NCBI RefSeq assembly: GCF_000224145.3
Contig: NC_020173.2
Location: 4,836,261-4,900,260, forward strand
DNA length: 64,000 bases
Reading direction: 5' to 3'
Origin: Ciona intestinalis
Taxonomy: Eukaryota > Chordata > Ascidiacea > Phlebobranchia > Cionidae
The translations under genes and the position numbers were made by a program. The notes beneath the pieces are model-generated. The model saw only the letters and a list, made by a program, of their open reading frames with translations, was not told the origin of the DNA and did not search any database. Position 1 is the stretch's first letter, and every line of letters starts with the position of its first letter. This document shows positions 24,701-35,507 of this stretch, one piece after another.

Positions 24701-27700
24701 AACTGTTTGTTTTGGATTTCAAAAGACCCAAGGTTTTGTCTGCTAAAGGTGGGACAGCATTATATCATTGGGATATGCTATTAAGTGTCTTGTCCAACAA
24801 CAATCACCTCAATGATAGCAGCACCAAGCCTTGAACTCGTATGGAGTACTTTTATATTTAAGAAAATCTGTCAAATTGCGGTTGGAAATTATGATTTTAT
24901 CCTATTTTTTATATAATTAATATTTTTTTCTCTTTTAAGAAAAAAGTTAAATATATTAGGAATTCAATTTTCAAGCAGAAAACATTCTTGAGGCATCAAC
25001 AGTGGAATATGAGAAGCAAAGATCATCCTTAATCACCATCATCGGATAAAAGACATTCATCATCTTCCGAGTCATCTATATCGTCAGTGTCGTCATCAGT
25101 TTCCTCTTCGCTCTCGTCTCCTCCACACTTGCTGTATTTACAATTGTTCTTGAATCTTGATTTCGACTCCCGTTTCGTCCTCCCGCTGAAAACTTCATCT
25201 GCATACTCCTTGATTCTCATCTTTTGAGCAACACTCTCAGACCCAGATGAGAATGACGAATAAGAGGAACATCTTCCGTTAGCTTGACTTTGGTTCAAGG
25301 CAGCTTTGTTTATAAAGCTGGCAAACATGGTAACAGGTTGCTACTACCTCTGTATAAATCATTATAACAGTTGGTATATAGATGTTCGCACAGTGGTATC
25401 AATGTAACTGGTCTACTGAATAGAAGTTAATATCCTGTTCTCCTTTTTAACGTGGATTATAGAACCAAAAGTATTTTACTAAACTAATCTAGGCGTTTAA
25501 GTACATTTCATTCTATATTGTTATGGTTAATCTTCTCATGTCTATACTTCAGCATATTCGTTTTTTTCTTAAGTCATCTCTACTAAACGTCCTTCTGGTA
25601 AACAGTTTCTTTAGTTTAACACATGTAAATCCATGCTACTGTCTTTAATTACTAATCGTAGACGAATTGCGCGTGACCTGCCATTTCCAGGCAGACATCT
25701 CGATCGTAACGTCAAGAGAATATGACAAGTGGGCGAAGGTGGCCACTTTTATCATCGAGGGAAGTGTCCTCGAACTCTGCCGTTCACAAGTTTGCTCTTA
25801 TCTACGCTCGGCTGCAGTTCGCTACCAGCTCTATCTATTGATTTGCAAGTTAGGCGAAAGCAAGAGCCGCCATGCTGCGAACGGCGCGATTGATTTTCGC
25901 CTGGTCCATTCTAACGCCGCTGTAAATAATTAATACAGAAAGGGCAACTGACAGACGCGGTTAAATTGTGAGCCGATTCCAAACAAGCGACAATAGAACA
26001 AACGAAACATGTTCTATTATGGGCTTACGACCAGCACGGAAGCGGTATTTACTTTGCACAAATCCTTGCACGCTACGAAAACAAAACAATAGTACCAGCA
26101 CAAATTATTGTTCTTTCTCTGCACGTTGTATTGTAATCGTATCTATGCGAGATTAGTAAAACGCAAAACACGAAATTTAACACTTCAAAACCAACTGTGC
26201 AACAAAGAATTAGAATCTCATATTAAGATATGTAAATTTAAATCATAGCAACGCAGAAGTAACTTCAGTTTACGCCGAACTACTTTCTAATCAAATCGAC
26301 TACGTAGCTGTACCTTCCAGGGTTGTTATTGCTTGAATGCAACGATTAAGTAGCTTGTGGAGCAATTTCTTTCCAGGACGGCTAATTAGAAATATCGACC
26401 AGCGCTGCATGTGGTTTCCTGGTTAATTGACTCTCGCGCGAGGCCAACTATATCTACAGACCGTTTAGTTACCGACAAACCGCTTCTTCTTAACATTAAT
26501 ATAAAGTTATAAACTAAAGAAAACGGTAAATATTTACTCTAAAGGTGTCTATATTCGTATTTACCCTAAAAGTGCCAATATATTCGATGTGTATTGTCCT
26601 GCGTTTTACTGGTTTTGCAACATTAACACTAATAAACGGTAATTACCAAAGCCGCAATATCGATCCTTATAAAACAACGCATTACAAGATCCTTTTATAA
26701 ACCATTTGATATTGTAGCAGAAACTTCAAATATATCGTAAAGTCCATGAAATCCGTTGTTTGCGTTAATTAGCTCCACGAGTGATAGGCAATAAACATGT
26801 AACAGCTACGAGATGCAAACGTTGAAATTTATGACTGACCCTTCAACAGGTGGCTCGGGGGAACGTCTGTCGCGTAAATTCACCATATACTGTTTGATAA
26901 ATATGCATGTATTTGTGATTAATATCCGACGGCCCAGTATTGCGCATCGACATAATTGTATACGAAATTGTAATTCATTTTTGTCGACAATTCATCGTAA
27001 TGACTGTTGTACAAACAAACAGTAACTTAATTAAAAAGAATTGAGCCAAAAACACTGCGATATAGGCTACGAAGCTCTGCCGTTGAAGTTGTGCGTAGTC
27101 GACGATTGTGAAGCTAGACGTCAGAGCGGTATCTGTACAAGTGTATTGAACCGGCAAATACAAAATACATGTCAGCATAGTTTTCAGCATGGTTTTCTTA
27201 TTACACTCTAATAAGTTAAACATAAGTAAAAGGTATCGTCTAATACGCTAAAAATTAGCTAGACTGGAGTATTGGACGATACATTCTATTGTTTAAGTGT
27301 CAACATCGCCATAATATGACTTCTTTCTTGAAAACGTCAAGTTGTTGTCCACAGTAATCTCCCCCAAGCTCCACTATTGTGAGCGAATGGGACAAATGAA
27401 TTGCTCTGATTAATTCAATAACAGGAAAAGGGAAAGGTATCCAATTAGGAAAAGTTGTAAGGTTTTGGCCACATAGTGAAAGAAATCACTCAGATTGCTA
27501 GATTATATGAAATCAGACTTTCTTACTAAAAACGTGCTGCTGCTTAGGCTTAAATATGTGTATTACTGTATTCTTTGGGGTAATGGGCCAATCCTGACAT
27601 AAATCTTAGGACCCATGGTGTGCCACGCCACAGGATCTCACTCACGTAGAATTTCTGTAATCTGCTTTGTTTAAAACTGTAGACTAAAAATGACTGTCGT

Positions 27701-30700
27701 AGAGTTGTAGTAATTGTAGAAAACGAAAGCAAGTAATCTTCTTATAGTAGTGCACCATTGCTTGTATGTTGTACAACCTGTCTTTACTTTGTCCATGAGT
27801 GTGTTGTAAACTAACAGCATACGCAATATGCTACAATGCAACTATATCCGTGTTTAACTAACAGTTAGGATAGTACTTTATAGGTACCCCACATGTAATC
27901 CCACAATACAGTTTCATTTAAAAAGCTAAGTAAGCTTAGAAATGCAATGATCTTTCAATAACGTCTTTTTCATATACAAAATGTCATGGCAATGTATCTT
28001 ACAAACATGCGTTTAAATACAATGTATTTGTACACACTATACATAAATGCAAACCATAATAACTCACCATTCTCTGCTTGTTGAGGTGGTGGGTTAGCTG
28101 GTGTGCTCACAGGTTTGGGCGCAGCTTGAGGCTGAATGATTGCGTTGCTGCCTTTGCACTAAAATTAAAAAGATCAGTTACAACAGTGGTTTTCAAAATG
28201 TTTTTTGTTATAGGTTTACAGCCTATTAGATCGTAACTTTAAATAAAAAAGTGCATTTTTAGTATAAACATTTCAAATTGTTCATTAGTAATTCTGATAA
28301 ACTTTATTTAAAATTTGAATATGGAAATCTTATTAGCTATTAGCTGTTTCAGTTTCCTAATCAGTCAGTCATGACAAAGTATGCTTTTTGGTATACCAAA
28401 CCAGGGCACCGAGCGCACGACGTGCATAACAATGGTTTACAATATTGAACTATGAGTAACTATGTGACTTGGGCTTTTTGAACAATTAGAAAAAACTTTT
28501 ATGAAATACTAAAATTTTCCAAATATGATTGAACTAAAACAGAAAACTGTGAGTGGATATGTAACATTACTGAAATAAATCCCGCGAATCTGACCCTTAT
28601 ATGGTGCCCATCAAGTTAAATGAATTTTTGTGTGAAGAAATACTGTCAGGATCAGGTGCAAGAAATACAGTAGAGACACAAATCAAGTCCAGCTAATTGT
28701 GTAAAGTAGTCTTTGGATTATAGACTAATAATTGCATATAGGCGAAATCAAATATATATCTCTTACATTACACCATTGGTTGGAATTGATTTTTTCTTTT
28801 ACATATTAGGTAGCACCTGATATGAGATGTAGGTTACGTTTGTAAGTACTCACCAAGTCAATTGATGACTTGGGATCAATAGACATGGAAGCTGCATATT
28901 CAGATAATTGTTCAACTATAACCACTGCTGGTGGTCGGTTGTTCGGGTTGATTTGTAGGATAGATTCTGAAAATAACAACAGGTTTAAATTGAACACAAA
29001 CAAAGTAGTTTAAAAAATTTATTTCAAAAGTCAAAAATAAGGGTGTAACAGAGTACAACTGCTTTTAGGGTAACGGGCCCACTCAAAAAACATTAAGATT
29101 TTCTGTTACACCACAGCATGGAAGCATGAGACATCACCTGTCTAATAAATACATAATAGAACAGACAAAGACAGTACATTTAGGTTTTGACACACAATTG
29201 TAAAAAGGCTAACAACAACTGCATTTGCACTGATGAAATTTGGACAGTGTGCTCATTTTGTAACCCTTAAACACTACCTAGAAAAGTCCATGAATAAAAA
29301 TGGTTGTTAGTTGTATTAACTTACTTATAAGTGGATGCATCATTTTATATTTTTTGTCTGACGATGGAATTGTGAAATTTGCGTTCAATATTGCTAATCT
29401 TGCAGAGTCCTCAAATGGATGTTTGTAGAAGCATAGAAGGTACAATATACATCCAAGTGCCTGGGAAATAACAGGTCTATTAGTGAGACAAATATTACTG
29501 TGTAAATAAAGAACTATTAAACAACTGTTACGTCAAAGTAATGTTAAATTGATAAAAAAGATCCTATATATCCCATATTTTATAGGGTTCAAAATATTAA
29601 AATAATAAAAATTAAAAAAGCGGAATATTAAAATAAATAAATAATCAAAAAACTGCCCACCAGGCAAAATTTTTAGAAAAGTTTGGAAACCGCTAATCTT
29701 ATACAAGAAGTAACAAGATAATCATGATTTGTTTGAAAAGTATTTTGTTAGTGACTCACCCAAACATCCTGCATTTCATTGATTGGGTAATTACTGTACA
29801 TGTCAATCATCTCAGGTGTTCGATACATGGGTGTTGTGTTACGTAATATTTCATCTTCAACCTTGGTAACAAAATCAAAACAAATGGTTTATTTCAGTAG
29901 AAACATAAAGGAACATTATATTTTTTACTACATTAATCAAGTTTCCAGGGAAAATTTCCTAGTCCAGACTACAACCATAGGCGCCAAACCAGGGGTGGCA
30001 AGGTATGCAGGCCAATCCTGGAACTCTGTACTGCATTAATCAATACACATTACAAACAATACGTTGGATATGTTTTATAGGAACATGAATGTCTAACTAT
30101 ATCTGGCCCCACTGCCATTTTTAAAAAAGTTTGGCACCTATGACTACTATATCATGCGAAAAACATATTTTATATTGTTCTCAAGCAATCTGCGCCATAA
30201 AGCCCACATGCATTATTACCTGTCCTCTTTTCCCAGCAGCCCATGTATTATCTGGGTAGTGAGCAGTAGTAGTGGCACTCCCAAAATCACACAGTTTTAC
30301 GATCCCACCAGCAGTGAGAAGCAAATTTTCAACCTGGTAATAAATAAAATTTATTATTTGTCCACACACATATTTGTTACAATAAAATGGTGGCCTACTT
30401 ACTCGATTTCTAATACAGTTTCAAATCAGAAACCTATTGAAGTATTGATTGTATTTGAAAAGGTTTTTAACTTAGAAACATTAGACCAACCCCAGATTTA
30501 CAGAATTCATAACAGTTAATTTGTAATTTTTTACCCGCTTAATCAGTTTCTTTACTTAATACTTTCATAAAACTTGGAAAACCGACAACCGTGTTAGTAT
30601 AAACCTATTGACTTGTGTTACTCTTAGCATAGATTTGCAAAAACATCTATTAAAATATACAATTCATCATAATTTATCTTGATGAGCCAAAAATGTTCAG

Positions 30701-32796
30701 ACAGCATCTCTTATTAATCTGAATCTGACCTTTAAATCTCTGTGGATTACAGGTAGTTGTTGCTTATGTAGATGAGATACAGCTGAGCAAGTTTGATAGA
30801 AAGCTTTAATGATTTGATCAAGTGCCATAGGACCTCCCAACCTTTTCATTACATCAACCAACTGACCACCTACAAGTATATATATAAATTAATACAAAAC
30901 AGACGCTACAGGTTGTAAGAACGCTACAGGTTGGCATTGTGCTTTAAGAACTCAAAAAACTAATGACCTAGAGCAACAGTCATGTGCATAAATTGCATCA
31001 TTTAAACATTTTTTAAACAAAATCTGTGGTGACACTATTTAAGCTCATTGCTTAATATGGCAAATGTAATATACTTTGGTCATACTTCCTTGTATTTAAC
31101 ACTTAGTTATCAGCGGAGTAAAATCTGGTTTACAGTAAAATCTGGTGTTCTAAAACATTATGATGGCACAGAAGCCTAAATTACGAATGTCAATGAAATG
31201 GCTCTTAAACTGACAGTTTTAATATGTCATACATTATAAACAAATACAAGAAAATTATAAATGGGAATTTAGAGTCAAATTACCTTCACAAAACTCCGTG
31301 CAGAGTAAATACTCATCACACATTTGTCCAGATTCCTCCTTTGAAATTGTAGCTGCAGATATATAGTTGATAATATTTGGATGTCCAGACAATCTTCTTA
31401 GAAATTGTATTTCTCGAATAATTTCCTTTTTCTTGCTGTCCTCATGCGCTAACAGCCGCTGTATGAAAAGACAGAAATTACAGAACACTCAACAGGGACT
31501 TTAGGTAGAAAAAATTGTTTACCATGCTATATTCTGAGGAACTAACCAAAGCTTGAAGTCAATACTGTCTTATGTAAAAAAGAAAGCAGTTTTTAAACAT
31601 TCCTATTTGGGCAATTTAGGTTATTGCCTGCCATATGGCGTATTCTAAAAAATTTATAGCAACTTAAAAGTTGTACTGTTTGTGGTTATGGAGCCATTTA
31701 TGAGATGTCTATCATTATATAAGGATAAAATAGGAANNNNNNNNNNNNNNNNNNNNNNNNNNNNNNNNNNNNNNNNNNNNNNNNNNATGGCAAATGTAAT
31801 ATACTTTGGTCATACTTCCTTGTATTTAACACTTAGTTATCAGCGGAGTAAAATCTGGTTTACAGTAAAAACTGGTGTTCTAAAACATTATGATGGCGCA
31901 GAAGCCTAAATTACGAATGAAATGGCTCTTAAACTGACAGTTTTAATATGTCATACATTATAAACACATACAAGAAAATTATAAATGGGAATTTAGAGTC
32001 AAATTACCTTCACAAAACTCCGTGCAGAGTAAATACTCATCACACATTTGTCCAGATTCCTCCTTTGAAATTGTAGCTGCAGATATATAGTTGATAATAT
32101 TTGGATGTCCAGACAATCTTCTTAGAAATTGTATTTCTCGAATAATTTCCTTTTTTTTGCTGTCCTCATGCGCTAACAGCCGCTGTATGAAAAGACAGAA
32201 ATTACGAACACTCAACAGGGACTTTAGGTAGAAAAAATTGTTTACCATGCTATATTCTGAGGAACTAACCAAAGCTTGAAGTCAATACTGCCTTATGTAA
32301 AAAAAAAAAAGTTGTACTGTTTGTGGTTATGGAGCCATTTATGAGATGTCTATCATTATATAAGGATAAAATAGGAAGCTATACAGTATAAAAAGAACAA
32401 GAAAGTAACCTTTAATGCATATTTGGTCCCATTTTCATCTGATGCTTCATACACAATCGCAAAACCACCTGAGAAAAGAAGGTTTAGCAATACAATAGAC
32501 AGAATCGAGATTTGGTCGGAACATGAATAAAGGGACTTCACTATCGTGAGCATGTCACTTGCGAACTTACAAGGGTGTTGGGGTAATGGGTAAAACTGGC
32601 CTAAATCCCAGGTCTTTAGAACCTCACCCATACAGAATAATAAAATAAAAAATTATGTTATTTTTAGATATATACCTTCAGCAATTGCTCGATTAACATT
32701 TAACTTTTGTTGACCCAATTCCACAGTTGAACCAACAAAGTTTTCATTAGAATTTCCGCCACTGACAAAATCCAAGGCAGACTTTAAGAACGACAT
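18732..32796 (-). CDS. GAK: Cyclin G-associated kinase / auxilin-2
   Basis: GAK recruits HSC70 to uncoat clathrin vesicles and phosphorylates AP1/AP2 mu subunits. Twenty-one exons sum to 3663 nt (1220 aa; human about 1311), counting one duplicated exon once: 32676-32796, 32410-32468, 32008-32182, 30730-30869, 30220-30333, 29760-29861, 29325-29460, 28854-28966, 28068-28158, 24462-24620, 23532-23667, 23062-23197, 22692-22825, 22110-22322, 21703-21918, 21242-21432, 20731-20943, 19679-20464, 19448-19596, 19116-19244 and 18732-18881. The order is: NAK-family kinase ([24 protein letters not shown]); PTEN-like domain with a degenerate loop (HCTDGKAQSA); C2-like domain; a disordered region with DPF and DLL motifs that bind adaptors and clathrin; and a C-terminal J domain with the HPD triplet ([11 protein letters not shown]). 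It ends ALF. Confidence 0.96.
19258..19317. repeat. SINE body fragment in GAK intron
   Basis: 'aatttactttatcatcgcgtggttggaaaacgacagtcg' matches the 'cttactttatcctcgcgtgg' module seen at 59.60 and 63.94 kb. Confidence 0.5.
23702..24040 (-). mobile_element. MITE-like element, copy 4, internally expanded (GAK intron)
   Basis: Left end TAGTAGGGTGGGGGGGAGAT; right end 'gggtgtcccgtcttcg', weakly inverted. The interior is reversed relative to copies 1 and 3. The segment 'cccatatagaccattgttaattg...aatatttaaaaaatatgtgtt' is present three times (starts near 23803, 23887 and 23951), and a 20-base 'cagaatatttaaaaaatat' duplication is added in the first copy. The element is therefore about 150 bp longer than its relatives. 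Confidence 0.8.
24660..24845 (-). repeat. Degenerate reversed SINE
   Basis: 'ttaagtgtcttgtccaac' followed by 'gatagcagcaccaagccttgaactcg' is the complement of the SINE order (head with TTCAAGGC, then a GGACAAGACACTTA body). It lies in GAK intron 9. Confidence 0.45.
25029..25328 (-). CDS. Unrecognised small acidic protein, nested in GAK intron 9
   Basis: Single ORF of 99 codons on the same strand as GAK, inside the 3.4 kb intron between 24620 and 28068. Start [15 protein letters not shown]; a Ser-rich stretch ([13 protein letters not shown]) at about residues 20-32; a basic middle ([18 protein letters not shown]); and an extremely acidic C-terminus of Asp/Glu runs ending LLSDDGD. I do not recognise a family. 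Compositional order (Ser-rich, basic, acidic) and an orderly start and stop argue that it may be expressed, either as a nested intronless gene or as an alternative terminal exon. A chance ORF is not excluded. The unusually GC-rich stretch at 25.65-25.92 kb lies upstream and could be its promoter region. Confidence 0.4.
   Translation of the reverse strand: MFASFINKAALNQSQANGRCSSYSSFSSGSESVAQKMRIKEYADEVFSGRTKRESKSRFKNNCKYSKCGGDESEEETDDDTDDIDDSEDDECLLSDDGD
25640..26470. promoter_or_regulatory. Candidate regulatory region in GAK intron 9
   Basis: A GC-richer island within an AT-rich intron, with a density of short sites of developmental transcription factor type: CTAATTAG palindrome near 26380, TTAATTACTAAT near 25647, TGTGGTTTCC near 26410 (RUNX/ETS-like) and several GATA or ATTA cores. 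It lies just upstream of the nested acidic ORF. Short motifs occur by chance, so this is only suggestive. Confidence 0.2.
31057..31736. repeat. GAK exon/intron duplication, left copy
   Basis: This 680-base stretch, ending exactly at an assembly gap, is nearly identical to 31787-32377, which begins exactly after the gap. It contains a second copy of the 175-nt kinase exon (31284-31458). Differences are scattered substitutions, small indels and an extra segment of about 85 bases near 31583-31670. The pattern is typical of two haplotypes placed in tandem. Confidence 0.9.
31737..31786. other. Assembly gap (50 N) between duplicated GAK segments
   Basis: Run of 50 N, flanked on both sides by the duplicated sequence. 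Confidence 0.99.
31787..32377. repeat. GAK exon/intron duplication, right copy
   Basis: Near-identical partner of 31057-31736, with kinase exon copy 32008-32182 encoding [19 protein letters not shown] and following residues. The exon is 175 nt, which is not a multiple of three, so use of both copies in one mRNA would shift the frame. Only one can be in the true transcript. Confidence 0.9.
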
Positions 32797-33984
32797 TTCA
32801 AATTACGTCGAACAATATTATGTATGTGTTATTTATACAACTTTCGTAACTGCTTGTGCAAACTAGAAATATCTACAAAACAATTTAAATATTGTGAACA
32901 TTTTATCAAATAGTAAAACCATTTTATTTACTTTACTTTTAGTGGTGTAAATATGTATAAAAGGTTCTAGATTTCATATAAACAACACTAGAACAAGAAG
33001 AAAAAACATTAAATATAGTTTCCCAATTGTCAATTTGATGAAATGTAACATGTTCGTACGGAAATGGATATCAATATGATATTTATATACATTGACCAGG
33101 CATAATCCTCTTAGAAAGGGCTGCTAGCTTGATTTTTAAACGAAACGTTACTCTAGCAACAGTATAGCTACGGCATACACGTATGATTTACTATTTTGAA
33201 AACACATGCTACTGTTATACCGGTTTCGCGTATCACGTCTAAAGTCTTTTAAGTCCCTGTGACGTAACAATCTATTAAACCGAGATGTATAGAAAAAATA
33301 GTATACAAACTCAGGTTGGGACCAAATATGTCTGTTACATACACAGTCACGTACTATATTAACACCAAAAAGATAAATTTGTTAAAAATAAGCAAAATTA
33401 GTTTTTGTTTATTGTTATTTAGATACAAAACATTGAAAAACGATGCAAGGAATCCAAATTAAAGTCTGAAAGTGCGCTTTCGGCCAACGTTGACTGGGGA
33501 GTCTCGAAAAGCACGTTGGGAACTTGTAATAGCATTGTCACAAGGGTCGTCGTGAGGTTAGGTGTTTTTCGGTTTTGTTCATGCTTTTTGTTGGTCTTTA
33601 TTAATAAAATCTTGACTAATTATCTAATCTATATTGACTACAAGTTATAAAATTGTAATTTGAAATATAAATGTACATTTAATTTATGTTTAACGTACTT
33701 ACAGTGAGTCTTATATATTGCCAATTATGTTACTGGAATATTGTTTATTTATTCAAGTTAATGCTCGTATAACTGTTTCCATGCTAAACTAATACTTGTG
33801 TATATTTTATCTTAGGTACAGACTTACAGTGCCTGCATTCAAATATCAAATTATATTTAATATTTTTGTTATATGTTTAAATACATCAACAGCCTATCTG
33901 GTATATAATTTTGAGTTATCGCCTACCTGTAACACAGAACTCTGTTTTCACATACTGGTACTGATATAAGAACTAGTTTGAACA
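32797..33984. other. GAK / RRM-gene divergent intergenic region
   Basis: Separates the GAK start (-) from the RRM gene start (+). A moderately GC-rich stretch at 33.45-33.56 kb ends in a possible splice donor (GTGAG|GTTAGG) and could be a 5' UTR exon of the RRM gene. No coding content is seen. Confidence 0.35.
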
Positions 33985-34593
33985 ATGAGTTTTGCTGACG
34001 ATATCAGTCATAAAATCTTTGTGGGGAGCATTGATTTTAAGGCAACTGAAAAAGATGTGGAAGAAGCATTCTCACACATCGGGGAAATAGAACATATAGT
34101 TCTACTTAAAGATAAAGAAACACAGAAGTCCAGAGGGTTTGGATTCATAACATTTAAAGACAAGAACTCTGTTGAATTAGCCATCAGTTCCATGAACCAT
34201 AAAATAATAATGGGCCGGCCAATTGTTGTGAATTACGCTGAAAAGAAGTCCGGTAACAGTGCACCAATGCAGGATAAATTTGGCGGACAACAGCAGAATG
34301 CAGGGGGTTATTCTGGGTATCAACAAATGCAACCAAATTATATGCCCCAACAAGGCTATGGACAACAGCAAGGATATGGAAACTGGAACCAGGCTGGTTA
34401 TATGGGTTGGGAACAGCAACAGCAATACTGGTCCCAGCCACAGCAGCCAGACTACTCCAACTGGGAGCAACAAGCTCAAGCCTGGGCCGCACAACAGCAA
34501 GCACAGCAGGGCGGTTACCAACAAACCCAAATGTACAATGGTAACAATAGTGGTATGAATTACGGTCAAAACAATGGTACAGGTGGACAGTGA
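33985..34593 (+). CDS. Single-RRM RNA-binding protein with Q/G/Y-rich tail
   Basis: One uninterrupted 202-codon ORF. Residues about 8-85 form an RRM: RNP2 is KIFVGSI and RNP1 is SRGFGFITF, with the end GRPIVVNYAEKKSG. Residues about 95-202 are a low-complexity tail rich in Gln, Gly, Tyr and Asn, with GY and NW repeats (QQGYGQQQGYGNW) and Gln runs. Such prion-like tails are known in RNA-granule proteins (CIRBP/RBM3, hnRNP A/B and FUS-like classes). I cannot assign an orthologue. The CDS has no intron, unlike every multi-exon neighbour, so it may be an old retrocopy or an intron-poor gene with a spliced leader or 5' UTR intron. It is head-to-head with GAK. Confidence 0.88.
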   Translation: MSFADDISHKIFVGSIDFKATEKDVEEAFSHIGEIEHIVLLKDKETQKSRGFGFITFKDKNSVELAISSMNHKIIMGRPIVVNYAEKKSGNSAPMQDKFGGQQQNAGGYSGYQQMQPNYMPQQGYGQQQGYGNWNQAGYMGWEQQQQYWSQPQQPDYSNWEQQAQAWAAQQQAQQGGYQQTQMYNGNNSGMNYGQNNGTGGQ

Positions 34594-35507
34594 TACATTC
34601 AGAAATACCTGGGTGTTTTCACTTTGAATAGGAGGCTAATTTTGGCTATACAATAACACAGCTAAATGCAGTCTGCGGAACACAGTTCATGAAATCGCAA
34701 CCCAACGCAGCATGACTGCTACCATAGCAGTATTGGTGGATATGGTATATGCTGCCTTGCAAAACTTGCACCTTAGCAGTAGGTACTTCATATTTTTTGT
34801 TTAATTGTAACCGCACTCAACAAATACCCAGAATTTTATTGGAAACGATTGTCTTCCTTCCAGGTTATCTAATCAAACTTGACTTTGAACTAAATATTAA
34901 AGCCATGCGTAGTGTAGACTGTACCTTAATCGTTTATGTAAAAAGTGTTTGCTAATTTTTCACAATGGACCAAACTACAATAATTTCAATATCAAGATCA
35001 AAATAAATTCATTTTTTATAACTACCTCTTTATTCAGACAGGTAGTAAAACAGTTGGTATAGTTTAAAGTGGAAGTATATTAAGTTAAAAGTTGTATTTA
35101 TACTTAGTTGTTAGTTAAAGACATTAAGTTTAATTGAGTTCTTCCGACCAATTATTATTGTACGAATCAATGTTTTAACATCCTGTTCCAGTCGCCTTCA
35201 TCAGGGTAATCATATAGATTGGTTGAATAAATTAACCTATTGATGTCATATAGTGGGGTGGGCTCCATTATTCAAAGAACTATAAAACTGTGTCCTCATA
35301 ACTCCCATAGAACGTGGTTATTGTTTAAAACAAGATCAATATATTTTGTTCTAAAGTATCCTGTTTACCCCACAGTACTCGTAAAAATATCACATTTATT
35401 TTAGTTCATGCATGATGAAGTAAAGTAACCATAACAATACCAAAACAGTCTCCTAACTCATTACAATAAAAGTGCAATCTGGCTCACGTTTAATTATAAA
35501 GCAATCA
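34594..35507. other. RRM-gene 3' UTR, MITE remnant and TSNAXIP1 3' flank
   Basis: Contains the probable 3' UTR of the RRM gene and a degenerate MITE copy at about 35252-35385 ('agtggggtgggctccatta', 'ttgtttaaaacaagatcaatat', 'gtttaccccacagtac'). Confidence 0.5.

Noticed and set aside
31284-31458. Mutually exclusive alternative GAK exon
   Set aside because: The two copies encode the same peptide, share long intron sequence and flank a gap. Haplotype duplication explains this better.
34177-34569. Minus-strand ORFs opposite the RRM gene
   Set aside because: Shadow frames produced by the CAA/CAG-rich tail of the RRM gene.
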